A DNA stretch of 64,000 bases from Tipula vernalis (lineage: Eukaryota; Arthropoda; Insecta; Diptera; Tipulidae). Both the position numbers and the translations under genes were made by a program. Positions 27,933 through 39,307 of the stretch are shown here, piece by piece. Location of the stretch: contig OY282559.1 in assembly GCA_958295665.1 (NCBI GenBank), positions 129,989,605 to 130,053,604 of the forward strand, in the 5' to 3' direction. Below the pieces are notes generated by a model. That model made no database searches. It was not told where the DNA came from and was given only the letters and a program-made list of their open reading frames with translations. Position 1 is the first letter of the stretch; each line of letters starts with the position of its first letter.

Positions 27933-28408
27933 AATGTCAATTAATCTGGTTAATTTTACAAAAACTTATGTAAATTATTTTTTCCGATTAATTTAAACAA
28001 ATGTAGACAATGTTATATTAAAATGAATGATTTGTACTTACATATTATATTTCAAATATAAAAAAAAAAAAAAATTATTTATGCACTGCTGTGTTGAAAC
28101 AAAATTCACTAACTCAAAACTGTCAAAATTTTGTTTTAAATTAAATACATAATTCTAAATAATTCAGCACATCAATTGTTTTCGGCAGTTTTTATTATTA
28201 CAAAAACTAGAAATACATTCTAGTATGCCACGCACGAAAAGACAAATAATATAACAAAATGTTTAACTATTGTAGGGTTTTAAGCATTTGTAAAGGTTTC
28301 ATATTTGCTCAACTCATATTTAAATTTTGATGTTCGATAATTTTTGAACCTGGATATTTTTCGTAACGATTTTTGTGGTTATGAGCTGTTATAGATAACA
28401 TATATGTA
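27933..28408. other. AT-rich stretch between Helitron and old Gypsy element
   Basis: No gene. It may contain the Helitron 5' end and part of the old Gypsy element's 5' LTR, but neither border can be fixed. Confidence 0.4.
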
Positions 28409-29157
28409 ATAGGCGGAGTGTTACCTCGACCTATTATAGAAAGTTGTCCATAAACCTGGTCGAGGTAACACTCCACCTATTACAGTGGCGCCCAACGTGG
28501 GGCCCGATCGGTAGCGAGATAATTAACGGACTCAATAGAGGCGAGTGCAAGTGGGCTTTAATTCTCCGCCGCTCTTCTTTTAATTACCCGTTACTGATCT
28601 AATTTTAACACTAACCAATCCCTCCTACAGAGAATTATATGTTTGTTTTTTTTTTATTTTTGAATCATGCTTGGCTAAGGCCCAATAAATTTGTCCATAC
28701 ATGTTGGAATTCTGATCCCGTTTCAGCTAGTCAATATAATCAGATTCCAAGTTTCTTTTATTCTGATTATGTGTCCTTTGTGATCTTTTCATGATCACCC
28801 TCTTTTCTAACCCCCTGCGGTATAACAAGGTCCTCCAAAAACCTCCCATTAAACCCACGACTAAAAATTTTACCTTTGCCGGCTTGAGTTGCAGGTAAAT
28901 GCCGCGATGGGACCAGGTTTATGGACAACTTTCTATAATAGGTCGAGGTAACACTCCGCCTATTTTAGTGGCGCCCTAAGGTAGGGGGCAGAATAGTATC
29001 AACCAGAATACCACCTTAGTTTAGGAGGCTACTAAACGGTTTGAGGTCGGAATAACAAACCGCCTCCGTTTGATATGTTTACAATAGTTCTTTTCATTTT
29101 TTGTTTTTCAATTTTTGTCGCCATGTAAGCCTATTACAGTGGCGCCCAAAATTGAGG
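28409..29157. repeat. Inverted repeat with three primer-site-like copies
   Basis: Bases 28409-28460 (starting AATAGGCGGAGTGTTACC) recur inverted at 28914-28966 (ending GTAACACTCCGCCTATT). A shorter inverted copy (GGTCGAGGTAACACTCC) lies at 28458-28474. The sequence TGGCGCCC follows a CTATTACAG or TTTTAG context three times: 28486 (TGGCGCCCAACGTGGGGC, a full tRNA-Lys type primer site), 28969 and 29140. This looks like a rearranged LTR end of the old Gypsy element that starts here. Confidence 0.65.
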
Positions 29158-29645
29158 CCAAATTCGCCTCCATCATTATTATTAACAATTTATCATTCCC
29201 ATAGAGGTATCGTTTTCGTCCGGTATCTTCTTCAGTCTTTGTTGCATGCCCAAGTGCGGATGACATGTTATAAGCGATTTACACCATTCACAGCTTGGTT
29301 AATGAGACATTGAGCTGCTCCATATAATTTTTTTTTTTCAAATTAATCATTAGTTGCGGCACCACATTACGAGTGGTTACCATAGATATTCCCCTAAATA
29401 AATCGCAGTGAGATTATGCCTCAAATAAATCCAGTAAATTTGTCCCCATCAATAACCAATACCATCTGATGATTAATCAGATTCAAAATTAAAAAGTTCG
29501 TTTCACATACGATTTTATAGTTAGGTTCGCGTAATTTTTACTTTGGTACCAATTATCAATATTTCATCCTTCGGGATGGGGTCGTCAGTACACAATTAAC
29601 ATTAGGTTATCGTCAAGGAGGTTTCTCTGCCTACTTATCACGCCT

Positions 29646-30265
29646 TTGATCTGCCATGAATTGGTATGGAATTCAGGTGTGATAGTTACGAGTAGTCAGC
29701 AGATTCATTGTAATGACATTGAGCAATCGAATACAACAACAAAGTCGGGAGGATTATTCAGTAAATTGCGCAGAGGAGTGAAAACCTGGAAGATTAGATT
29801 TAAGGGTGAATATAGTGATTTTTCAATTGAGAGGTTTCTGAACCGCGTTGAATGGCTCGCGTGGCGAGTACTGTCAGAACAAAATCTATTGGTATTGGAA
29901 ATACTTTTGGATATTTGTTTGGAAGAGGAAGCTCTAGATTGGTTTTGGACGGCGGTTGACCGTAATCTGGAGATCTCATGGCTAGGTCTCAAGGCAGAGA
30001 TGCGTTTACGGTTTTCAGCCAGCCGTACCGATGACGACGTACTTCGTATGCTAAATAACCGCAAGCAAAGATATCCAAAGGGATCAATCCAGGAATTCTG
30101 TTAAGCAATCCAAAAGATAGGCTACAGATACATCTGCATGAACAATGGAATTTCGGTAGCTTAGCCGAATTTTTCCGAAAATTCAGTTCCCTGGAAGATT
30201 TGTAGCGGCGTTTCGGGAAAAATCCAGAAGCCGACCTCCAAGCTCCAAACGGACCAGTATATGAC
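29646..30265 (+). pseudogene. gag: Gag of the old Gypsy element
   Basis: Open to 30104, then degenerate in other frames to about 30265. The pattern WKIRFKGEYSDFSIERFLNRVEWLA ... LDICLEEEALDWFW ... RFSASRTDDDVLRMLNNRKQR matches, position for position, the gag core of the younger element at 36091-38199 (ISFDG..AGLAVERFLYRAEHMA and DVDIIRLIDARKQR). The N-terminal third seen in the younger gag is not recognisable here. Gag would form the capsid; this copy is broken. Confidence 0.7.
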
Positions 30266-30554
30266 TCTAACGAATACAAGTCCTGGGATCGGCCTTAAGT
30301 GCGTTTTGCTTAGCGTCCATCGAGAGAGAATAGAGTCCATGAGCTAGGTTTTTCCTTCACGGATCAATGTTCATCTAGACCTGAAACATTACGTTTTGAG
30401 GAAAAGACAAGATTATCAGAAGGCGATGGAGTTCCAGAAAGCTACTACAACCAAGTATGTGTCATTAATTAAAATTTAAAGATTAAATCTCAGACATCCA
30501 GGTTTCAGGATCCAAGACATTCGCCCCAATTCTCTACCCACTATGTTCCCCAAA

Positions 30555-31063
30555 GAGCAAATTTAGCCACTAACCACTCCAGAAATACTAAGATGGCACG
30601 TTGTTTTAACTGTGATGAATCATCATATCAATACATGGATTGTCGGAAAGGGGTTAGAGGTGTCTTTTGTTATGGATGTGGAGAAAAGGGAGTATTCCTC
30701 CTCGACTGCATCGGAGGGAACCGCATTCTCCACACCCGAACTCGAGACCCGGAACTCCTCTGTTGACAAAAGAAGCGGCCAGCAATACCGACTCAGAATT
30801 ATACCGGAGTTGGCGATGCTGATCAAACCTTGTTCTAAATCTCTTCATTCAATCATCTGCCAAACGGATAACCGACAGTTGGTTAGAATGAAGCAGTATT
30901 TCGCCATGCGACGAAAGTTGCGTAGGTACATATTATCGACGGTTATACATTCAAAACCAGACAACCGACCATATGCACATAATCAAATTTGTGGTCAGCA
31001 GCTAGAAGGGTTGTTAAATTCCGGAGCCAATATTAGTGTATTAGGCCACGGGAGCAAACAATT
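30555..31063 (+). pseudogene. Zinc knuckles and protease start of the old Gypsy element
   Basis: Two zinc-knuckle-like groups read CFNCDESSYQYMDC and CYGCGEKGVFLLDC from about 30603. Several stops follow. The retropepsin start reads LLNSGANISVLG near 31011, where the catalytic Asp of D-S-G has become Asn. The reading stops at 31063, where the younger element begins, and resumes at 41049. Confidence 0.75.
31060..31063. other. Target-site duplication AATT (partner at 41049-41052)
   Basis: AATT directly precedes the left LTR and directly follows the right LTR. Four bases is within the usual range for Gypsy elements. Confidence 0.85.
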
Positions 31064-32806
31064 TGTAACGAAATGTGAAGCCAAATGCTTCCGGATTGTA
31101 ATAAAACCAAAAAAAAATTATTGTTTTGGCTCAGGTGCAATCCATTTCGTTATAGAAATATGTTTTTATCTATATGAATAGTCTATCACGGTCATTTACT
31201 TGCTTGGCTTAAGCTCGACGGCTGGGAGTGGGATTTGATAGTATTCATAATAGATCTTGCTAGACCGTTGTACGAAGAAACAAAAATACACAGGAAGGAA
31301 AACACAAACTGATTCAGTACGCCAAAACGTCACTCAAGCCTCGTCATTTTACAACAAATACTATTAAATTTATCTACTCATGTTTAATTTGATTTGGATT
31401 ATCACAATTGGGGAATGTTTCATATCTATTCTAGAATACAATAAATTTATATTTTTTTAGAATTTCAAAAAAATTTAAATTTAATTAATTAAGATATTCA
31501 GAAATTAAATTGAACATTTAAGAAATGTAATGCAACACAAAAAAAATTCATTTGAACTTAACAAAAAAAATTGAAAATTAATTAAAGAAAAATTCAAAAA
31601 CAAAAATTTTGAATAAAAAAAATCAAAAGTGATAATACACAAAACAAAATTAATATCTACAACTGTAGTTCATTGATGAACGTTGAGTGATGAATTTTAT
31701 GATACTTCACACGAAATTTTGTTTGATCAAGGTAATTTTAAGTCATTAATTTGATTTATGTATAACTGGTGATAATACTTTCTATAATTGTGCTAATTCT
31801 GGTTTCTCATTAAATTAGTATCAAGCATTAGTCACTTATAGAATTTTGAGCCTCAGATATGGATGAATACGATAGCATTGGAACCATGAGTTAGATTTAA
31901 ATAACGAATTGTAGAACGTTATATGGTGGACTCATGGAACGAAATGAAAATACATATTACCGTTAATAAAATAACACTTACGCATTTACTGCTATGATCA
32001 GGTGTATGTACATCAGTTAACGTGATGATTTATTCACTACTATGAATGAAATGTTACAATGTAAAACACTAGATTATAATTAATGTTTTAAATATTTTTA
32101 TTGGTTTTATGTTGTTTTGTTGTTTTTATTCATTCATTTACACAATAATAATTGGCAATATATTTATATATTTAAATTACAACAGTCAATCAGTAACCGT
32201 TTTTTTCTCACATTTACGTTAGATATACAAAAAAAAAATTTATTGTCCAAAATTCGTGAACACCTCATACATAATTTTTAGTATGGTCACGTTTTTTTAT
32301 TTCTTTTTCTTAGAGATATTTATACTATGCACAATTATTTTATTGAATTATTTTATTGAATTATTTTATAGGTAATTTTATTTTGGTTTTATTATTATTT
32401 TTAGCAACTTAACTTAACTTAACACAATAGAAATCGATACACAGTTCATATTAATATATTTTTTTTTCTCGGTTTTAAATGACTTGAAGTCAGTCAGCAC
32501 AACCTTTCAGAAAAAAAACCAAAACTAGAATCACCTTTTTTTTTTCTTTTTCAATTTTGTTCAGCTTTTATAGACTCAGCCATAAGCGGGGAAAAAAAAA
32601 ATTACATTTCGAAGATCATAAACCACTACCAAAAAAAATTCGATAAAGAGGAAACGAAGTAAGGTACACTGAAAGTCAACATTGTGGTGGTCATGTTGTA
32701 TATAACAAAAAAAAATTGTCTGTTAAATTTCCGCTTAAGGGAGGTATAAATGTGAAAGTCAATATTGAACACATAAAACAAAATGGGACACCCAAAGGGC
32801 GTAACA
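31064..32806 (-). repeat. 3' LTR of the young Gypsy element (1,743 bp)
   Basis: Plus-strand reading starts TGTAACGAAATG and ends GGGCGTAACA. By eye it differs from 39308-41048 in one substitution (G at 32768 against A) and two homopolymer lengths (A-runs near 31110 and 32592). I did not align every base by machine. Confidence 0.92.
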
Positions 32807-32896
32807 ATCGTGGGGACGACTCACCCCTGTTGATGGGTCTCAAAAGCCGGGCAAAAATTATTATAGAGCAATTGAAAAAAAAAAGAAAATTACAAT

Positions 32897-35800
32897 TCAA
32901 ATTTTAATATCTTTGAAATGATATATTCCTAGGCTCTTTCCATTTTCATTGCCCAGTTCACAAGCAACATTTCCCACGAGTTGAATAACAACGGCCTTAA
33001 TAAATTTAGGTGCAAGTTTGGCCGCATATTGTTCGGAAGAGTTGCTTTGCTTGAAATTTTTAACGAAAACCGTCTGTCCTATCATGATTTTGGGATAACG
33101 CGTTCTTAAATTATATCTAATTTTACTGTTCTCAGCAGACTTGGTTAGATTATCTTGAACGTTTTTATAGACTTTAAATAGATACTCTGGTTTATCTTCG
33201 CTATGCAGATAGTTTCCACCAAAGGCGGAAGCGTTCCGCAGCAATTCATACAGCGAACCATGAAGAACGGCATGCTGACCAAATACCAGAAAATGCGGAG
33301 AGTATTTAGAGGTCTCATGAATTGTATTGCGAAGGGCATGGGTGATGGCAGAAAGATTTGAATCCCATAAGCGTTGATCAGATTTAATATAAGCTCGTAA
33401 GGATGCCAACAGAGTTCGATTAACGCGCTCGGAGGCATTTCCCTGAGGCGAATATTTGGCCGTAAACATATGCCTGACACCATACTTTTTGCATAAAGTT
33501 TGTAAAAGTACTGATTCGAACTGTCTACCGTTGTCCGTAAGAATGACTTCAGGGACTCCAAACATCAGAAATATCTCGCCTTCAAGGAATTCACACACTT
33601 CTTTAGCAGTGGCTTGTCTAACTGGTCAGGTGATCACAAATTTTGACAAATGGTCAAGAGCAATCAGAATACCAGTATTGCCTTTTTTTGTGCGAGGATA
33701 CGGCCCCAAGAAGTCCAAATATATCCTCTGAAAGGGTCTAAATGTCATAGGTAAAGAACCGAGGGGAGGTTTGCAAATTTGATTTGGCGGTTTATTGATT
33801 TTACACTTAATGCATGCATTAATAAACCGTTTTACGTCTGAACGAATCGTGGGCCAATAATAATAACGCTGAATGAATTCGATAGTTTTACTAATCCCCA
33901 GATGAGCGGCAGTTGGAGGGCAATGAGCGGATTGAAGTAGAGCTGATCGAAGCGATTCTGGAACAAGCAATTTGTAAGATGGAATATCCGGAAGACTATT
34001 TTTGTGCGCGTAAGGCTGGATGTAAATTAAATTTTGATATGTGAAAAGGTTAATGTGATTTTTAGACTGTTGAATGGAATCTGCTAATTGTCGGTAAATA
34101 GGATCAGTGAAAGCTGAAGAAGTGAGGTCTACATGCATCGGAGAATCAGAAAAAGGGTACTGAAAAACATCAAGGGATTCGATTTCGATACGTGATAGGG
34201 CATCGGGCACAGCATTTTGAGTTCCCTTTCGAAATTCAATTTCAAAATCGTACCCTTGAAGCTTCAAGGACCATCGTGCCAGTCTTCTTGACACATCTTT
34301 AAGAGACATGAGCCACTTTAAGCTGGCATGGTCTGTTATCACGGTGAATGGTAGGCCCTCTACGTACACTCTAAACTTTTTGATTGCTTCAATTGCGGCC
34401 AGACATTCTTGCTCTGTAACCGAGTAATTCCGTTGAGCTGCATTAAGCTTTCTGGACATATAGGTTATGGGTCTATCATGCCCCTCAGCATCGCGTTGGA
34501 ACAAGACCGCTCCTATACCCGTAGAACTGGCATCGCATTGGATGTAAAACCGAGCGTTAAAGTTGGGAGTAGTAAGAACTGGAGCAAAACAGAGAGCATG
34601 TTTTAACATAATAAATGCAGTTTCAGCTTCGGAAGACCAAACAAATTTATGGTTCTTCTTTAAAAGAGAAGAGAGAGGTGCCGACAATGCAGAGTACCCG
34701 TCAATAAAACGTCGATACCATCCCGTGACGCCTAAAAATCGTCGCATTTGTCTGATGTTTGTTGGCCGAGGAAATTTTAGAATGGCCTCGACCTTGCCCG
34801 GATCAGGTTCCAATCCTCGCTCACCAACTACATAACCCAGATATCTGATCTCCTTTAGCAGAAACTTACTTTTCTGAACATTTATCGTTAGCCCAGCTTT
34901 TGTCAGCCTTTCAGCGACATTCTGAAGCAACGATAAATGCTCATCAAAGTCAGCAGTGGTTATAAGTAGGTCATTCAGATACACAAATATCCGGTCATGC
35001 AGTTGATGAGGAATCACGGTAGCCATCAATCGGCACAAGGTCTGAGGCGCATTACAAAGGCCAAAGGGCATAACTTTAAATTGATAAAGTGGCCGTCCCG
35101 GGATGGTAAAGGCCGTCTTATCTCTCGAGGCTGGATCCAAAGGTATCTGCCAAAAGGCATCCTTTAAATCCAGACTCGAAATATAACGGGTACGATCCAA
35201 ACGGCTCAACAAGCCGTCAATCAGCGGCAAAGGAAACGCATCTTTTCTTGTCAGACTATTGAGCCTTCGAGCATCAAGACAGAGTCGAACACCACCATCC
35301 TTCCTCGGCACGGTCGCCATTGGGGAGCTCCATGAGCTGTAACTTTCTTCGATCACATCCAACGCAATCATTCGATCGAGTTCAGTATAAATTTGCTGTT
35401 GTTTCGCGGGTGAGACCGCATAATGGCGCTGCTTAATGGGTTTAGCATCCCCAACGTCGATCGTGTGATTCAGGAGATGAGTTCGACCCAACCCCAAGCT
35501 CTCAGAACTAGGAAACCTTTCAATAACTGCTTGCAACCTTTGATGCTGATCCTCGGACAGTGTGTGCTGGCAGTTGTCGGGAGAACTAATTGGACGAACA
35601 TTAAGGTTAGGCAAAAGTGAAGGCATGGCGGAAACGGATGATAAGGTTGGTTGTATGCCAAATTTCTGCCAGAAGTCACATCCCAAATATAATACTTGCT
35701 GTAAAGCCGGAACAATGAATAATTTCATGTCCTGAACTTTGTTATTATATGTGATCTGAGTATGTACAAAACCGTGAATTATCAATGGAGAACCGTTGGC

Positions 35801-36235
35801 AATCTGGACTACAGCAGGAATAGGGTGAAGAGGCAAGTTATGTTCCTTAATAAAGGCTAGAGCATTCTTACCTAAAGCTGATATATTGGCCCCACTATCG
35901 AGCAAACCCTGCACTTTCGTACCATTAATGGATATAATTGCATAGGGACGATTGTCCTGTAAAAAGTCGATGGAATTGCAAAATTTAGTGGAAGATATGT
36001 TTCGGTACATTTGTTGTCGCATTTTAAAATAAGAAATAGAGCGACAATTTTGACGTTTGTTATGTAATTTTTTTATTTTTGAGAGTTCGTTCATTTTCGG
36101 GTCGGAATAAATGACGGACCTACATTCTGTGGTGGGGATCGCTGAAAATTTGGTACAGGAGGACGACTGGACCCTCCTATAGTCGTCTCCTTCACCGGGT
36201 TTAACGAAGCACCTTTTCTGTTGCAAAAATGGCAA
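32897..36235 (-). pseudogene. pol: Pol of the young Gypsy element (RT box YLND, one stop)
   Basis: The frame (36235 to 32897) is open except for a TGA at 33626-33628. Order: retropepsin with LLDSGANISALG near residue 110; RT with VRLCLDARRLN and SSLDLKDAFWQIPL; RNase H with IQCDASSTGIGAVL, TEQECLAA, VITDHASLKWL and DALSRI; integrase zinc domain (HLGISKT, CIKCK) and core Asp (LDFLGPY), Asp (LTDNGRQF) and Glu (ASERVNRT). The C-terminal end has the Gypsy GPF/chromo-side pattern ending YHFKDIKI. The RT box reads VYLNDLLIT, with Asn at the first Asp of YXDD; the older relative at 41395 has YLDD. The TGA sits just after the first integrase Asp. Either change should stop autonomous movement. Confidence 0.9.
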
Positions 36236-38199
36236 TGCGGCTTCAAAACGTTAGACTGGCCACAACCGTAGCAAAAGGTGTGTTGCCGCACTAAATCGCA
36301 ATCCATATAAGGATGCCCAGCTCGTTGACAATTCCAACAAGTAATAATAGGAGGTGGCTTTATAGGATTAAGTGGAGCTTGATGGTACGCCTCCACATTA
36401 ACTGAACTGCTAATGGAAGTCTGTGGAGCTATTGGAGTGATAGGAGAGGTAGTACAAAATGATGTGGAAGGTTCGAATTTTAATCCGGAAGATAAGGTTT
36501 GTGAATAACCACTAATGTCTTCAGAATCATGAACCTCTATTTCATTCACACGCCCTACCTGAAGCTGTCTTTGAACTAATTGTTCAGGAACTAGTCCCAC
36601 GTTTCGCCAAATATCCTCAGTAGCCACACAAGTACTTACAAGATCCGCAACTGACGATATTTGTCGACCTGCGAGATGAACCTGCAACCCAGCTCGCATA
36701 TTCTTCTTTAAAATCTCGAGAGTCTGCACTTCGGAGAACGGCACTTTCAATGGGAGAGACAGATTGACTATATCATAATAAAACTCGGTGAATGGTTCTT
36801 TTGGTCGTTGTTTTCGCGCATCAATAAGCCTAATAATGTCAACATCTGTTCGCCGATCTTGGAATCGATGAGTGAAAGCAGTTTTAAACTGATCCCAGTC
36901 ACAGCCCGGGTGTCGTTCAAGGACAAGCCAATAATGTTCGCCTGCTAGTCCCTTCAGTAACGATGGCATATCATGAATTAGTTGACTTAATGGAAGGTTA
37001 TTTGTCTTAGCCATATGTTCAGCACGATATAAAAATCTTTCCACTGCTAAACCTGCTGCGGAACCATCGAAGGAAATGCCCCATTTATGTACAGGAGTTG
37101 TACGTGAATTATACCCAGGAAATTGCTCATTAGGTGGCGAGCTAACATTATGTGAACCTCCTACACCAATATTATTGGGATTATTTTGCCTACGGGTACT
37201 GGTTTGATTATCGGTATTTTGAAATACCTGCGGCTCAACATGGGGTGGTTTATGATTTCTTACATTTGGGGGACCGTGGTGATAGTAAGGTATTTCAGAG
37301 GGAAACATTGGTTGAGGTGGGAAAACCACTGGTTGCTGAGCCATTGGAAATGACGACAGTGGTGCATACGGATAATTGTACGGAAATGTGAACAAATGAG
37401 GTTGATTCTGAAAATTTGGAAATGGAGGGAGATTTAATTGCGCGGGTGAAGAATGCTGCAAAATCGGTGCTTCAGATCTCGATTGTAGTGGAGGTCGTCC
37501 AACACCGTCTGCGAGAGTAGATTCTTTTAGATTTGTACTAATCGAATCCAAATTATCATTTAAACCCTGAGATTCAAGGTTAGTATGAGAAGCAGGCTGA
37601 TTATCAGAGTTTTCTTGAAGTATAGTAGTATTTCCAATTTCTACCAAAGACTCTGCTAGAGACATCCCTGCAGGCTGAGGTGCGCTTATCATTAACTCTA
37701 ATATATCCTCGTGATCTATTTGCGTAGTACTTAATTCGAGAAGAGCATCTGGTAGCGTTTTTTCCTTTGAATTGAACAGTCGACATACTTCTAACAGAGA
37801 ATCACATACTTGAACGAATTTACTAGCAGGAATTCTAATTAATTCTAGAGTTAAAATTCGTTCCCCTCTTGCTTTTAAATGGCATAATTTTGTTATAAGA
37901 GCTGAATATTCCTTCCTATCAAAAGTGGGATTTTGAATACAATTCAATAATTTAATTTGAGTTTGTTGTAGCTTAAACACGCAGGTAGTCACTTCATTAT
38001 GTGGTTGTATTAAAGCTTTGGTATGAGGTTTACTCGGTCTATCAATCGTCGAAGCCTGTTCTTTCTGCAACGCTTCATCTAAACTACGCATTTGAAAATC
38101 TAAATCACCTATTATATTACGTATTTCTAATTCAATTGATAATTCTTCAGGAGATAAATCTCGCGAACGTATTCTTAAGGTTGTCATTTTAGTGGCCAT
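36091..38199 (-). CDS. gag: Gag of the young Gypsy element
   Basis: 702 intact codons. The N-terminal third is predicted helical, the middle (residues ~235-380) is Pro/Gln/Asn-rich with PPF and FPxQP repeats, the capsid-like core (VHKWGISFDGSAAGLAVERF to IDARKQR) lies near residues 385-475, and two zinc knuckles (CWNCQRAGHPYMDC and CYGCGQSNVLKPHC) near 640-670. It overlaps pol by 145 bases, with pol in the -1 frame, so translation of pol probably needs a -1 frameshift. I could not single out a slippery heptamer. The ATG at 38199 follows a 1.1-kb leader. Gag would package the RNA in the cytoplasm. Confidence 0.88.
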   Translation of the reverse strand: MATKMTTLRIRSRDLSPEELSIELEIRNIIGDLDFQMRSLDEALQKEQASTIDRPSKPHTKALIQPHNEVTTCVFKLQQTQIKLLNCIQNPTFDRKEYSALITKLCHLKARGERILTLELIRIPASKFVQVCDSLLEVCRLFNSKEKTLPDALLELSTTQIDHEDILELMISAPQPAGMSLAESLVEIGNTTILQENSDNQPASHTNLESQGLNDNLDSISTNLKESTLADGVGRPPLQSRSEAPILQHSSPAQLNLPPFPNFQNQPHLFTFPYNYPYAPLSSFPMAQQPVVFPPQPMFPSEIPYYHHGPPNVRNHKPPHVEPQVFQNTDNQTSTRRQNNPNNIGVGGSHNVSSPPNEQFPGYNSRTTPVHKWGISFDGSAAGLAVERFLYRAEHMAKTNNLPLSQLIHDMPSLLKGLAGEHYWLVLERHPGCDWDQFKTAFTHRFQDRRTDVDIIRLIDARKQRPKEPFTEFYYDIVNLSLPLKVPFSEVQTLEILKKNMRAGLQVHLAGRQISSVADLVSTCVATEDIWRNVGLVPEQLVQRQLQVGRVNEIEVHDSEDISGYSQTLSSGLKFEPSTSFCTTSPITPIAPQTSISSSVNVEAYHQAPLNPIKPPPIITCWNCQRAGHPYMDCDLVRQHTFCYGCGQSNVLKPHCHFCNRKGASLNPVKETTIGGSSRPPVPNFQRSPPQNVGPSFIPTRK

Positions 38200-38694
38200 A
38201 AATTAAAAATTAACGAATATTTAAAAAAATAATAATACTGACAAAATAACTATAATGTAAATATAAGAGTATAGAGAAAAAAAATTCACTGGCACTACGG
38301 GAATATGGTAATGAGTACAAAACTGAACAAATTTGTTTAAGTCAATGAAACCACGGGAGTTTAGCGGTCAACTGAAATTATCGTAAAAAAAATTATATTC
38401 ACAAAAAAAAATCTAATAATATGTACTCGTATAATTACAAGCGTTGAATGCTCCATAAGCCAAAAAAAAAAATTAATTATTATTAATAAACCAATCACCA
38501 AATAAAACCAAAAAAAAATAAATCCGAAATTCAAAAAAACTTAATAAATCTAATTAAATATTAAACTAAGAAATGTAACTAATATGTAAAATTATATAAA
38601 AAAAACTTAAAGAAAACATAAATTTACTATCCAGTATATACATACGTCATATACTCTTGATGAACATCCACCAATTATAATCCAATGAGTAAAA

Positions 38695-38726
<32 letters not shown>

Positions 38727-39288
38727 GATTTGAAATTATTTGTTGCAATTAGACGAGACTTGGGTAACCACTAACAAAGCACTGAAACAGTCTGCGAAAA
38801 GGGAAAGGGCTGGTGAAACCTTACAAATGAATCAATAATATTAATACTAGAACACTTTCGCGTCACCAGGATTTGTTTTTTTTTTTCAATTTACATACAC
38901 GTAATGGTATATCAAACACTAACATCAACAATTAATAAACAAAATTGGAATTTAATGCGATATTGAAATTACGTTTTTAAGTTTATTTTCGGAATTGATT
39001 GATGGAATCACCATGTTCTAACACTAGATCGAAATATATTATTACATTGAGTTAGTGCGACATGATTCCATAAACCAATATCTGTATTAACAAGTTTAAA
39101 ACATCTAACAGCCTGAGTCAATTAATAATTAAGAAAAAACTGCGAAAAAAAATTTAAACTTGTTAGCTGTTTAAGGTTCAATGCATGGAATTCAAATTTG
39201 AACACCGCTGTAGCAACAATGTACAAAGAAAATGCATTAAACACAAAAAAAAATAGTAGAAAGGAAGAAATCCTTGTACCGAATTACC
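38200..39288 (-). other. 5' leader of the young Gypsy element
   Basis: About 1.1 kb between primer-binding site and gag, rich in A and T, with a 28-base T run (38699-38726). No long frame. It probably holds the RNA packaging signal, which I cannot locate. Confidence 0.6.
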
Positions 39289-39306
39289 GTTAAGTTTTGG
39301 GCGCCA
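39289..39306 (-). other. Primer-binding site of the young Gypsy element
   Basis: On the minus strand TGGCGCCCAAAACTTAAC follows the LTR end after one G. The first eight bases fit a tRNA-Lys type primer site and match the copy at 29140 in the old element. Confidence 0.7.
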
Positions 39307-39307
39307 C

